The notes under the pieces: generated by a model
What the model was told of the DNA's origin: nothing
Seen by the model: the letters and a program-made list of their open reading frames with translations, nothing else
The model's database searches: none
From: Pseudoscleropodium purum
Lineage: Eukaryota; Streptophyta; Bryopsida; Hypnales; Brachytheciaceae
Direction: 5' to 3'
Length of the DNA stretch: 64,000 nucleotides
Assembly (NCBI GenBank): GCA_963969395.1
Contig: OZ017796.1
Span: forward strand, 12,340,501 to 12,404,500
In this document: one piece after another, positions 47,374 through 59,562 of the stretch
How the letters are laid out: every line of letters starts with the position of its first letter
How positions within the stretch are numbered: the stretch's first letter is position 1
Position numbers and translations under genes: made by a program

Positions 47374-50300
47374 CTGATCTTCCCTTCCCTTCCCTTCCCT
47401 TAGCTTAGCTTTCCTTCCCTTCCCTTCAAGCCTGTACCATAGGCATTGCATTATGCCGTCTTTAGTCTTTACATTGGGACTTATAACAGATTATCCCCTG
47501 TTTTACAATCCTTGAGGCCTTCACAGCGCCTGAAAAGTTTTTCCTCAAAACTCTTTCCCTGTTTTCTGGTTTGCTGGTTCAAGACTTTCTTCTGGCACTA
47601 GCCCTAATCCTGTGTGACTACTGCGACGTCTACTTCCGTTCAATCGTGGATTCAAGTGGGGGTTGCAACTGTTCTTGCTGGATGTGTACATGTGGGTTTG
47701 TAAACAGGAGTCGTGATGCAGCGCGCATTCAGTTTTGTTTCTTACATTGTTTATTTATTTTTCCATTTGAAGCGGAGGCAGTTGTCAGGGTTTGGTGCTT
47801 GGCGGGCCTTTTTAGCCTCTCAGCCTGTACTTGACGTGTACATTAAATTGGGGGTTCTGCAGAAGCATACTTTCAAACTTGTTATTGGGGTGGTTCTTTG
47901 CTGACTAGTTTGGGTTGATTCTCGGTTGTTTTTATCATTCCCTCTTGTAGGTGTAGAAGTTGACATGTAAATATGTAATAGGTTGAGGAGACAGTGAGGG
48001 ATTTAGTACTTGGGAATCTGCTACTTTGCATAGCTAATCTACTTGTGTATGCTGATTAAATTTCATAGGAAGGGTGCATTCATGACAAATTGGTCTGCTC
48101 TAGGATGTGTCTATGCAACGTGTGTGACTGCGGTAGTGTTTCTTTGTGTGTCTGAAAATCGCAAAGACGACTTCTTGTGCTATTTGAGGTCGTAAATGTT
48201 GTGTTTGTGTTGCTTCAGAGTTTTCTAGGGGTTCGTAATCTAGGGTTTCTATTGATTGGGTATGACCACGGTAGCTTCCATGCTCTTTGCTGCTGAAGTA
48301 AGGTAGGGCACCCAGAATCCCTACCAAAAAATTTCACATTGCATTCATTGCAATTGGCGATTCTGGGTTCACATACCTTGTGCATGCCTTCATGAACCCT
48401 TGCCCAATGTTGAAGCCTTTATAATGAATCCAGCTACTTTTGGTTTAGAATTTTTGGGAGAATTTTACATAGCAGACGTAAAGAGACAGGGCCAGGGAGG
48501 ATTGCCCCCTCTATTGCCCTGTGTTTTATCCTTGTAGAAAACAATGAAATTTTTTATTTTCCACATATGATAAAATTTGCAAATTCTGAATTCATATTTG
48601 CAATCAGAGAGACCCCAAATTAGCTAGGGGATATGATGAATTACAATATTTAAGCGGCATAAAGTAGGGGGCAATTTAAAGACAAGACATTGGGTCTATT
48701 TTTTTAACCTTGGACGATTGGGTTATTCACTGTAGAAATCATTCTTTTTGGTGTGGTGTGAATCATTTGCTTTTAAAAAAAAGAATTCAAGAGCAGTCAT
48801 TGGGTGTCAAGCTATTTTGCTAAACATGCCCTTTCCACACAAAATTTGAAAGAGGAATATTTACACTTCCGTCTTACATAGAAAGATTCTTATGTCTTTG
48901 GACACTTTTAGGCCTTTGGATTGTTACAAGGTGGTTCTTGATTTTGTGAATCCTAGCTACTATTGAGGAGGCTGATGCTTTTTGAAATCCAAAGCTTTGA
49001 TAAAGTCCTCATCAAAGATCAAGATTTGGGGATTGGGGCATATTGATTGTCTTATCTCATCATGTTACTTCTCATTTGTCTTTTGTCTTGTGCACCATAC
49101 CTTGAGGATTGAATCTTCTAAGGGCTTCAAAGCTACAAACTTGTCTTGTCTTCATGACATGATACTTGTTGATATTAAAATTAGACCTACACCAACATTT
49201 AGTTTAGATGCCCACCATTGATTAAATGTAAACAACTAGATCCATTTTCAAATTTGACATGAATGAAAAGAAATTGAAAGTTGCCAAAATATACTACATG
49301 GTGATTTTTTTGCAATGATTACTTTAGATATAGGGTTTTATGTGAAGTCCAAAATAGTTCAAATGGCTTAAACTTGGTATGAAAGTGGGAATAACCATCA
49401 ACAAAATTTCATCCACAATAAAGGATGAAAATCATCCAAATTGCATTGCTTATAGACCTCAAGAACAAAATTATTCATTATCTACACCCACAATACCATT
49501 TAAAACTGAAATCTATAACTTTTTTTTTTAATTTATAGATTTTTAATTATTTAATTTTAGACATTTGACTATCAAAATGTTAGCACTTGTAAAAACCTTG
49601 TAAGTTTTTGAAGTCTTAGAAATGAGAGTTGACAATCACCGCCTTCATTGCATGCTTCAATGGCCATGTATAGAGAAGGTTGATGGTAGTCAATATGCTT
49701 ATAATATATTGTGTGTGAAGAAATATTAATTCCAACTACAATGTACTCAAAAGCCATGCAATAACTACATTAAAGGGGTCCACATGGCTACATTCCATTT
49801 GTTGTTAATTTTTTCAAAAGGGGTACAAACTATCACCCAGTGACCTTTGCCCCCATACACTCACTTACCCCCCTTTGTATTTGTGATATGTAGTTTTGCC
49901 ACCATTCAATATGGGTTATTTCATTTGTACATCTCCATAGCCGTAGTCTTAGTCTGTATTTCATATATGTATATGAAGTCTATATATGTATCTTATATTC
50001 CATATCTGTATCCACATTCCATATATATACTTGTATCCAAACAACTAAGATTGCATCCGATCAATGGTGGATATTTTTTGAAGATCAATGGCATTAGAAA
50101 AAGGGGGAAATTTTTTCTTGAAAGAGATCAATGGTTCTTGATTTTTCCAAAGAAGGGGGAGGGAGAGGACAAATGTTTGCATCTTTTTGGTATATTGTCA
50201 TGTTCTTGTGGTTGTAAATTGATTTTCATTGTATTTATTAGAAAAAATTTGGGGCCTCTAAAGGGTTGATTCTTAATAGTTTATGGTGCAAATACAACAA

Positions 50301-51453
50301 AAGTAAAAATAAAAATTTTAAAAACTTTGAATTAAAAAAATAAGAATAATATATTTTTGTTTTCCTATATTTGAATTTTTGTAATGAAAGTCAAATGGCC
50401 CTCTGAAGGCTCCAAATTTTCACTATTGCAAACTTGTGAATAAAGTGGTATTAAAGGTCTTTGTTATTAATTGGTTACAAAAAAATTGCCTTCACCTTTT
50501 AAATCCTCAACTAATTTGATCCTCTCTAATATCCAATATTCTTCTTACGTTCCATTCAATCATTACACTTGTCACATTTAATAATTCAAATGATCTCATA
50601 TAGGTAGTTAATATAACTATAAATCTATGAAGCTCTTTTAAGTTTAAAATTGTTTTAGAATGTTTTGGGCATTTAAAATGAAGTATTAGATTTTGTTTTT
50701 TTCTTTCATTTTTTTTATAAATTAGAAAATCAAATAAACTTCTAAGAAATCTAAGTTATACAAATATCCAACAACTTGTTAAAAAATTATATATATTTTT
50801 TTGTTTTGACTACTAATTCAAGTAGGTAGAGCAAAGCCTTATTTTTCTTTGAAAATTTGCATACTTCTTCCGAACTTGAGCCCTACTCAAATCTGAAGTC
50901 TTTAAATTCTTTTGCAAAGTAGGATTTGAGTTACAAGGCTTGAAAGCTTACCAATGCTCTATTGTCAAAAGCCTTAGTAACCTTGAAAAAAAATAATGTT
51001 GTTGTCTACTCAATCATATCTCATACATGCATTACTTTTAGACCCCAATTTCTTTAAGCAACATCCCTTTACTAGTCAAAAATAAGATTTTATGGTCATA
51101 AATTTTAAAAAGTGAATAAATTTTGATAATCTTCTAAACCTACTTTTAGAAGATGCTATTATATTGACAATATTGGAAGTAATTTCTAATTTTTGACTTG
51201 AAAACTGTAGACATTATGTGGGTCTAGAATTTAGAGTGATGCAAGATGTGCACATCAATGCGACAACTCAAGAACTTGGAAGTTCATTTTGTGTAAGAAT
51301 GAGGTAGGTTCCACATTTCTTTTGTTACCATCTATTGAACTTGTCCCAACCAAGAGTTCCAACTGAAAGTCTGAAACCATTTGTTCTAAATTGGATCACT
51401 TAAATTTGTTTCATTGAAGCAGAGAGCAAACTCACAGTTCTAAATAGTCCAAT
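47374..51453. other. Gene tail and AT-rich intergenic region
   Basis: Directly after the stop is a ttccc repeat tract (about 47378-47430), probably 3' UTR of the DUF617 gene; the sequence stays moderately GC to about 48400. At about 48490-48720 lies a degenerate MITE of the 23990/24384 family. From 48800 to 51450 I see only AT-rich DNA and no gene; the open frame at 49847-50269 is low in complexity. Confidence 0.5.
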
Positions 51454-52238
51454 TCAGTGTCGCTAAGCAAATTCAATAAAAAGTGCCTCATTAAATTTCT
51501 AATTCAACAATAGTTCATTTTCCATTTGAAGACTTCGACCTCAGCCTTGCATTACATTAGATCCTTTGAACCTTGAGAACAGTTCCGTTAAATGAATTCA
51601 CAAGCGCAGCGCACATGTTGGGCAGTGCATCGGCAACAGTTTCGACATGATAGCTCACACATGCTCTCCTTCTCGCCTCCTTTGTGACGGTGTCAGTGTT
51701 CCTGATTTACCACCTCTGGACAATGTATCTAGACTACTTAAGTCTTGTGACATTGATAGCTTTCAGACACATCCAATGAATTCTTTTGCTCCATCAAATT
51801 TAGCACTCTACTACTGAAATCCATACTGGAAGTGGGACTTGTAAAACTGGTGACCTTCGTCAAACCCTAAATTTTGTTCTCTGCTTAACCATCTCGTGCC
51901 ATAAATTCGACTCTAAGTATCTTGCTTCCGATTGAACGCTTTGGCATTAACAGCTCTTCAGCTACCTTGAAAAGTTTTCAGCATTGCAAAGCCATACCTA
52001 CAGTTCTCCAAGCATGAATAAAATTTCCTCTTTCCCAACGGTGTACGAATTGAACATAAGTTGCTTCTCTTCAGCCCTTGAATTGAATGGTCGGAATCCA
52101 TCAGTATGCAAATCAATTTGGAGCTCCTATCTATCGCTGGTAAGTACTCAATTCCGATGCGGGCTGAAGTACAGAAAATGTGCATGTTGGGCGCGGCGAT
52201 TGTTGCAAAGCTCAATTTTAAATAGTTATGCATAGAGT
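51454..52238 (+). repeat. 3'-flank duplication, copy 1 (direct repeat with 59.6-60.3 kb)
   Basis: Starting at tcagtgtcgcta, this segment is repeated in the same orientation from 59563. Between about 51540 and 52190 the copies are roughly 97 percent alike by eye. Beyond, through the outer end of the germin arm to about 52450, similarity continues but is clearly lower. It is the region downstream of the left germin-like gene. Confidence 0.85.
51557..51701 (-). CDS. Possible terminal exon of an unidentified gene (duplicated at 59.66 kb)
   Basis: On the minus strand, after an acceptor-like ggtaaatcag, a 47-residue frame reads through EARRRACVSYHVETVADALP and ends with NGTVLKVQRI and a TAA. In the second copy (59808-59664) one substitution is silent and one changes V to D; the same stop is kept. 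The two copies are so alike overall that this is weak evidence of selection. I do not recognise the sequence, and no upstream exon is assured, though a second open stretch lies near 52010-52130. Confidence 0.22.
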
Positions 52239-52555
52239 AAGGTACCAGGCATATATGCCAGGAAGCAGGCCTTGTTTTATGATGAATATGTATAAAGAGA
52301 TGGACAGATTCCCACAAATACTCCATGCAATTGATGAATTTGAATCTTGATGCTGCAGCCCCTATTTCTGCAACAGATTGCAATTTCCGAATCTTACTAA
52401 AAGAACCTAGAAAATACGAAAAACTGGACACCTGGGGCCGGACACACACACAGTTGGAAATTCAAAGGTAGCCCATGCAGTCACAGACGGATCGAGTGAC
52501 GTAGAAATCAACCCATGAAGCGGCCTGCCATGCAGGCATTCAAGGCCAAGCTTCT

Positions 52556-53759
52556 TCAGAAGCGAGGATAAGAGTCCTTGAGCTTCTGCACAGTGGCGGC
52601 GTCCACGCCGAACGACTTCTCGATCACGGCGCTCGTGATGTTCGGCTCGAAGATCTGCACACCCATCAGCAAGCACACCGGTCGATCGGCCGTCAATGGC
52701 AACGCAAATAACACTTCGGTCATGGGGTACGCAAGTGATTAGAAATGGAACCAAAACAGCAGTGAAGGCCCCATATATGCAATCAGAATCATAGCACACC
52801 TGGGTGCGGTGCCATCCAACTAAGGAATGAAGCGGCATATATCTATCTATCCTGACGTGGGTGAGATGCATACCTGGTTGACCGTGGTGAGGAACCCTGG
52901 GCTCTGCGAGGTGAGCGTGTTGAAGGTGATGGAGGTCTCGTTGGCCACGTTGAGCTGGAAGTGCGACAGGCCTCTCGGGTAGATGATCACGTCGCCCGGC
53001 AGCAGCGTGGCGGCGAACAGCTGGTTGTCGTCGCTCACGAAGCCCGTGTACACGCTGCCCTTGATCACGAACAAAGTTTCGGCGGCGCGCGGGTGCGTGT
53101 GCAAGGGCACCACGCCGCCCAAGTCGAAGTCCAGTCGCGCGTGCGTGATGCCCTGCGTGTTGAGGCCCGGGTACTCCACCGGCGTGGCCAGCACGGCGAT
53201 GGCACCCGTGGGGGTCTGGGTCACGTCGCCGGCTGCAGCAGAGTGGAAGGTACAATATGTCAATTCACCGCACATGAGTCGCGATCCAACTCTGAATGAA
53301 TACCAACTTCATCAGCAAAGTTCAGGCCTCGTATTGATGTGCAGCTAGGTGGTGAAGTCCTCTAGCTATGTCCGATTATTGAATCATGAACAGACACTTA
53401 ACATTTAATCTCCATGATGCAGGGAGGCCTTAACTGGCTTCTACTCGAAAGCCGGATGGCTGTACATGAAGGCACATGATCAAGGATTAAGGTTCGAATT
53501 AACCGATGAGCATTCCGTCCGTACCTACAGTTCGGAAGCCGGTGAAGACGAAGTCACTGATGGAGACATTGGAGCGGGGCTTGCAAGGGAAACCATTTAT
53601 CAGCGGCGCGTTGGGCGAAAGATCCGCCACGCAGTAGTCTTGCAAGGGATCGGGATCCGCTGCCATCACCACAGCGGCCACCGACAGCATGGCGCACGCC
53701 ATGGCGAGCAGCTTCCAGCTCCCGCCGGTGGTGATCGTGCAACTTGCGAACTTCACCAT
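52556..53759 (-). CDS. Germin-like protein, three exons (left copy)
   Basis: Exons on the minus strand are 53759-53525, 53232-52874 and 52654-52556, giving 230 residues identical to the right copy (56631-58636 arm). It is a secreted single-domain cupin; see the right copy for motif positions. The gene is divergent from its twin: the two start codons face each other 3.36 kb apart, with a 2386-base spacer not shared between the arms. Beyond the outer arm edge the 3' flank differs from the right copy's, so the two transcripts should have different 3' ends. Both copies look intact. Whether both truly exist as separate loci depends on the assembly. Confidence 0.93.
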
Positions 53760-53970
53760 TGCTAGCTGCAGTACGGTGCAACTAACTGCAATTCGGATCC
53801 CAGTCTGCAGTGAAGCTCGAAGACTGAACTACGTAGATGATGATCGAGTACTGGAAGAGATTTCAATCGCAGACCTGTAGCGGAAGTCGAGGTTCTGGAA
53901 TCCCAGTGTGGGTGCCAAGGTCGATCGATGAGTACGTGAGTGATGAGTATTGCAGCTCAGTGCTCGGGCG

Positions 53971-53977
53971 ATTTATA
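53971..53977 (-). promoter_or_regulatory. TATA box of left germin-like gene
   Basis: TATAAAT on the minus strand, 212 bases before the start codon, mirrored exactly in the right copy. Confidence 0.6.
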
Positions 53978-54244
53978 CTTGCCCAATGCTCCAGGGCTCA
54001 CGTACAGTACGCACGTCCTCTGGAGCAATCTGCAGGTTGCGTGCAGCGTCCCGGCCCTAGTCTGGGTTGGAGCTTTCCAGGTTTCTGTTGGGAGTGGTTG
54101 GTGAATTGTCGGATCGTCCTCGCAAGTCCATGAGCTTGAGGCACTGAGAAGGCCCCTCCGATCGTTCTTCGATCACTCGCAGGATATTCGCGACAGCACG
54201 TTTCGTCCGAATGACATTAGTGTGGCAGCGTTTCGTCTTCCAAT

Positions 54245-56630
54245 TAATGAAATGTACTTAGGTGATTGAATTGTTCCATTTCTCTCAACTTGGAGATATG
54301 AAGGAAAAGGGTGATCACATATTGGAGTCATTTTCCTATTTGTTTCTCCCCACTGGTCGAGTCTTATGATACCTCTGATATTTTTCCAGTTTTTATGGTA
54401 CCTTGTAGATCAAGTTGAAGGATGTTACTTGGCACTGGAGACGAATGCCGACGTTCTCATGCGAACTGAGGAGTTGTACCGTACCGAGGACGTCGTGGAT
54501 GTTTTTTCCTGGTGACGTGAGCTCATTGTGGAGTACTCATTGTGGACGTACAGATCCATACTCTCTATGACTCTGTTCAAGTCCTCGGGCAGCTTCCATG
54601 CAATTTTACCAAAGTTAAGACTGCTCCCCATAATTGCTTGGCTAAATTGTTTCTCAGTCCATCGTTAGTTCCCTATTAAAAACTCTTTCCAAGCAAGTTA
54701 ATGGTCCCACCTGCACCAAGAAAGGACCATGCATTTTTTCAGTGTACTTTTCACATCCGGGATTCAGTAGAAGGTGGCTGTGTACGGTCACTTTTGACCA
54801 TGGAATTTAATACTCTCTTCCAATGACTTGCCCCACACCAAGCATTAACCCTGGAACGGTTGGACATCCTTTTTTTGGACAATGAACAGATTGAAGTTTT
54901 TGTTTCTGTCTTGTTCTTGCTTGGATGAAAGTCATCCTAATTTTTGGTGATACTTTATTAAGTTCCTGTCTTATCTAATGGTTGGATTTGGTGTTATTAG
55001 AATACAATTTTTTCTTAAACTACAAATGTGGAAATGTGTCAAGTTGCCAAAGTGCATTGACTCTACTTCAAAACTAGATTAGCAAAAATGAGGTCCTTGT
55101 TGTAAAGAACACAAAAATTTCAAAAAATCAATATACCAAGAGATTCTCATTTTGAATTCATTCCAATAAGTTTTGCTCAAAAAATGATAATATTTTGCCT
55201 GTAATCAAATTTTGAAGGAATTTTGAAATTTTCCTTTCCAAATTTATAGAAAAATATTGGTGATAGTATTGATGAATCTAACCATATAAATGAAATCTAA
55301 AATTCAAAATCTATAACTTTCCTTTGTATGTCACTTTTAAAATATTCTTCCAAATAGCACTTTATAATGATTTTCTCCAGATCATCAATTCTTATTAAAA
55401 GATTTTTTGGACCTTTGGATGCCTGCGAGTTATCACAGCCTGCGAATGTAAGAAATAGATTTGGCGTAGCGGTCTAACGTGGTTGAGACCCTGCCATGTC
55501 ATTGACCAATTTATTTATTTATTTATTTTTAATTTAAATTTTTTCTTTTGCATTTGGAGATTAAATTTTTATTTTTTATTTTATTTTTTATGAATTTATT
55601 TTTTTCTGACAGCAGGTTGTTCCCCTCGTTGCGGGGAATAGTTGCAAAGGAATAGGCCCAAAACAGGCTTCTGGACCCCCCCAAAACTCTTCTAATGGGA
55701 GAAGACTCCAGATGTTCCAAGGTTAAGTTACCTTAGGCTTGGTGGTTTCAAGAATGTTATGAGCAAAAGCCCTTGCCGGTTAAGAGTGGGAATTTTTTAT
55801 TCAATTTGCAATGAATATCTTTATTTGTGTTCTCCAAGCAAAAAATAAGATAAAATTAACTGGTCAACGAATCAGCAGTCCAGCAAAGGATCCGTGTCTA
55901 TACACTTGACCAATTCGTCGAAACGTTGTGGGACATAAGGCTTTGACTACACAAGGCGCTCTCGATCTCACCAGGAAGGAACACCAACGACACTACAGAA
56001 CTCTTCTGTTTGCCACTCCAGGCCGGAATTCTTATCCAATACAAATGATCGACATCCCTTCAACTTGGTCGACAAGAAACCTTAGTCAAAACTTTAATTC
56101 CAATATAAGTTTGGTCGAGGACGAGAAATAATACTCCGGAATAAAAACAAAGGAGAGACTCCGAACGCAATTTCCGTTAAATTGAGGGCACTCCAGTGCT
56201 TCAACACACTTTTCAGAACGTGAACTCTGAAACATAAACTCGTATCTGTCATAAATTTAAAGGCGTTTTAGTAGACCATGCTGTACGCACGTCCCAATTT
56301 TTGGCCTTCACCAAAACTAACGATTGCATTGACCGTACATGTGAACATTGATTTGCAAGTAGCCTGAAACAAATCATTGTCTTGACATGAATTCGGTTCT
56401 TTGCAATTCATTTTAAGCTTATTCCAAATAAACGAGTAAAAGAATAGATGGCACATATCCTTAAACTGTTGTACGGAGAGACTCAAACTTCACTCGGCTG
56501 CTGATTGGAACCTCTACCTTGCTATATGCTGACTGAAAATATCACATTAACTTATACTAACATCCTTCAATTCATTCGTTCCATCTCCTTGTCGCTATAC
56601 GGAATGAATAATTCGGTCGCCACACATTTC
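54245..56630. other. Spacer between the germin arms
   Basis: This 2386-base segment is single-copy relative to the arms. It holds an inverted CATTAG-type MITE (55393-55697) in its middle and otherwise AT-rich DNA. Frames at 54425-54631 (minus), 55928-56131 (plus) and 56268-56486 (minus) have fairly even codon composition but no family I recognise. It must carry the distal promoter parts of both germin-like genes, which therefore differ beyond 485 bases upstream. Confidence 0.5.
55393..55697 (-). mobile_element. CATTAGAAGA-TIR element, inverted, between the germin genes
   Basis: Reverse-complement match to 42664-42934, from tattaaaagattttttgg to ccccaaaactcttctaatg. It contains a ttatttatttattt tract not present in the other copy. 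It lies almost at the centre of the palindrome (centre near 55437). Confidence 0.7.
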
Positions 56631-56897
56631 ATTGGAAGACGAAACGCTGCCACACTAATGTCATTCGGACGAAACGTGCTGTCGCGAATATCCTGCGAGT
56701 GATCGAAGAACGATCGGAGGGGCCTTCTCAGTGCCTCAAGCTCATGGACTTGCGAGGACGATCCGACAATTCACCAACCACTCCCAACAGAAACCTGGAA
56801 AGCTCCAACCCAGACTAGGGCCGGGACGCTGCACGCAACCTGCAGATTGCTCCAGAGGACGTGCGTACTGTACGTGAGCCCTGGAGCATTGGGCAAG

Positions 56898-56904
56898 TAT
56901 AAAT
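56898..56904 (+). promoter_or_regulatory. TATA box of right germin-like gene
   Basis: TATAAAT, 212 bases upstream of the ATG at 57116, in a locally GC-rich context (gggcaagtataaatcgcccg). It predicts a 5' UTR of roughly 180 bases. Confidence 0.6.
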
Positions 56905-57115
56905 CGCCCGAGCACTGAGCTGCAATACTCATCACTCACGTACTCATCGATCGACCTTGGCACCCACACTGGGATTCCAGAACCTCGACTTCCGCTACAG
57001 GTCTGCGATTGAAATCTCTTCCAGTACTCGATCATCATCTACGTAGTTCAGTCTTCGAGCTTCACTGCAGACTGGGATCCGAATTGCAGTTAGTTGCACC
57101 GTACTGCAGCTAGCA

Positions 57116-58319
57116 ATGGTGAAGTTCGCAAGTTGCACGATCACCACCGGCGGGAGCTGGAAGCTGCTCGCCATGGCGTGCGCCATGCTGTCGGTGGCCG
57201 CTGTGGTGATGGCAGCGGATCCCGATCCCTTGCAAGACTACTGCGTGGCGGATCTTTCGCCCAACGCGCCGCTGATAAATGGTTTCCCTTGCAAGCCCCG
57301 CTCCAATGTCTCCATCAGTGACTTCGTCTTCACCGGCTTCCGAACTGTAGGTACGGACGGAATGCTCATCGGTTAATTCGAACCTTAATCCTTGATCATG
57401 TGCCTTCATGTACAGCCATCCGGCTTTCGAGTAGAAGCCAGTTAAGGCCTCCCTGCATCATGGAGATTAAATGTTAAGTGTCTGTTCATGATTCAATAAT
57501 CGGACATAGCTAGAGGACTTCACCACCTAGCTGCACATCAATACGAGGCCTGAACTTTGCTGATGAAGTTGGTATTCATTCAGAGTTGGATCGCGACTCA
57601 TGTGCGGTGAATTGACATATTGTACCTTCCACTCTGCTGCAGCCGGCGACGTGACCCAGACCCCCACGGGTGCCATCGCCGTGCTGGCCACGCCGGTGGA
57701 GTACCCGGGCCTCAACACGCAGGGCATCACGCACGCGCGACTGGACTTCGACTTGGGCGGCGTGGTGCCCTTGCACACGCACCCGCGCGCCGCCGAAACT
57801 TTGTTCGTGATCAAGGGCAGCGTGTACACGGGCTTCGTGAGCGACGACAACCAGCTGTTCGCCGCCACGCTGCTGCCGGGCGACGTGATCATCTACCCGA
57901 GAGGCCTGTCGCACTTCCAGCTCAACGTGGCCAACGAGACCTCCATCACCTTCAACACGCTCACCTCGCAGAGCCCAGGGTTCCTCACCACGGTCAACCA
58001 GGTATGCATCTCACCCACGTCAGGATAGATAGATATATGCCGCTTCATTCCTTAGTTGGATGGCACCGCACCCAGGTGTGCTATGATTCTGATTGCATAT
58101 ATGGGGCCTTCACTGCTGTTTTGGTTCCATTTCTAATCACTTGCGTACCCCATGACCGAAGTGTTATTTGCGTTGCCATTGACGGCCGATCGACCGGTGT
58201 GCTTGCTGATGGGTGTGCAGATCTTCGAGCCGAACATCACGAGCGCCGTGATCGAGAAGTCGTTCGGCGTGGACGCCGCCACTGTGCAGAAGCTCAAGGA
58301 CTCTTATCCTCGCTTCTGA
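57116..58319 (+). CDS. Germin-like protein, three exons (right copy)
   Basis: Exons 57116-57350, 57643-58001 and 58221-58319 (stop TGA), introns GT-AG, phases 1 and 0, total 230 residues, the usual size. A signal peptide covers about residues 1-34 (hydrophobic [18 protein letters not shown]), with cleavage likely before DPDPLQ. Cys43 and Cys59 should form the family's disulfide. Cupin box 1 is HTHPRAAE (His123, His125, Glu130), and box 2 is [17 protein letters not shown] (His169); these four residues bind manganese. Possible N-glycosylation sites are NVS (64) and NET (176). Germin-like proteins are secreted, oligomeric cupins of the plant cell wall; some have superoxide dismutase or oxalate oxidase activity, which cannot be told from sequence alone. 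Exons are GC-rich. An AATAAA at 58686-58691 lies beyond the arm edge, so only this copy has it. Confidence 0.95.
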
Positions 58320-58636
58320 AGAAGCTTGGCCTTGAATGCCTGCATGGCAGGCCGCTTCATGGGTTGATTTCTACGTCACTCGATCCGTCTGTGACTGCAT
58401 GGGCTACCTTTGAATTTCCAACTGTGTGTGTGTCCGGCCCCAGGTGTCCAGTTTTTCGTATTTTCTAGGTTCTTTTAGTAAGATTCGGAAATTGCAATCT
58501 GTTGCAGAAATAGGGGCTGCAGCATCAAGATTCAAATTCATCAATTGCATGGAGTATTTGTGGGAATCTGTCCATCTCTTTATACATATTCATCATAAAA
58601 CAAGGCCTGCTTCCTGGCATATATGCCTGGTACCTT

Positions 58637-59562
58637 GGTCTGTTTTACATGCGTATGCTTGATTGTTTGGATGTTAAGCTGCTGTAATAAATGAAAGTCA
58701 GCGTACTTTCAAGGGAAACATAATCCCGTTTCTTCTGAATATGAGGAACACAGTAATAATATTATGTGTCCTTTTCGTTTAGAAGAATCCTAAATTCTCT
58801 ATTTGAGTAATGATCACTTCATGAAGTTATTGAAGAATGCAAAAGACTCTGTGGCCCTTAATAAAAAGGAAGTGTGAAGATATCCTGCAATCGTCAAATG
58901 CTGAAAATTTCAACAAACAAGTATAGGGGAAGAGCCGCCATGAAGCACTGAAGGATATTGGAGGGTCTTGGCCCATGCTGCAATGATCATGTTCATTTCA
59001 CCAATTACTTTCTTCTTGTTGGTGAAGAAATTACATTAATTTTTTTGGTGTGAAATCCAAAGATACCCTACTACCATTAACATGTTTTTTTTTTAAATTG
59101 GCACGAATCTGGCGCCAAAAATTGCGATTTTTATGCAAAGCTCTACAAATTAGGACAGGTGTAGAATTTCGTTTCAGACCGTGCATCTTGACAGTGCCTA
59201 GTAGTGGAATACTCCAAATTTACGAAATTGATGTTCATTGCTAATAATGTCATTTGATTTATTGTTCAAAAAGAATTTCCTTGGTAAAGATTTGAAACAA
59301 TTCAATGACTTAAATTGAAGCCTTTACTCTATCCGACATTTATATTATTTACCTTTAGATCCCCTGTTAGTGGTTTTTGCAAGTCTATGCCTCCGAAGTA
59401 AAACGTCATTAAGAGATTTTTCTTGTTTCTTCAGAAGTGATTTCAACAGTAATATAATACGGAGTATCAATGACTGGATATATAAACTGGGGTCCTATTC
59501 TACTACTAGTGATATATAATGGGCAGTCCTCATTTGGGTTAGTGTGTAGGCAGTGTCGCAAG
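58637..59562. other. Unique segment between right arm and flank duplication
   Basis: About 925 bases of AT-rich sequence with no counterpart on the left side. Its first part probably holds the 3' UTR of the right germin-like gene. I see no gene in the rest; the frame at 59050-59244 is short and unrecognised. Confidence 0.5.

Larger units (their letters stand above)
52239..54244 (-). repeat. Left arm of 2006-bp inverted duplication
   Basis: Every position x in this arm pairs with 110875 minus x in 56631-58636. All frames I compared in the two arms are identical and there is no length difference, so identity is at or near 100 percent over 2006 bases. The outer edge falls at ggtacctt, the inner edge at ttggaag/cttccaat. 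The arm contains a whole germin-like gene plus about 485 bases upstream of its start codon. Confidence 0.95.
56631..58636 (+). repeat. Right arm of 2006-bp inverted duplication
   Basis: Reverse complement of 52239-54244 without a difference that I could find. Outside the arm, the left flank continues into copy 1 of the 3'-flank duplication but the right flank (58637 onward) does not, so the inverted duplication broke within that flank. Confidence 0.95.

Noticed and set aside
52407..53255. A 282-codon frame on the minus strand, with a mirrored copy at 57620-58468, the longest in the window
   Set aside because: It is an out-of-phase shadow of germin exon 2 running through two introns. The arginine/histidine-rich product reflects GC-rich codons, and the germin frame with cupin boxes is clearly the real one.
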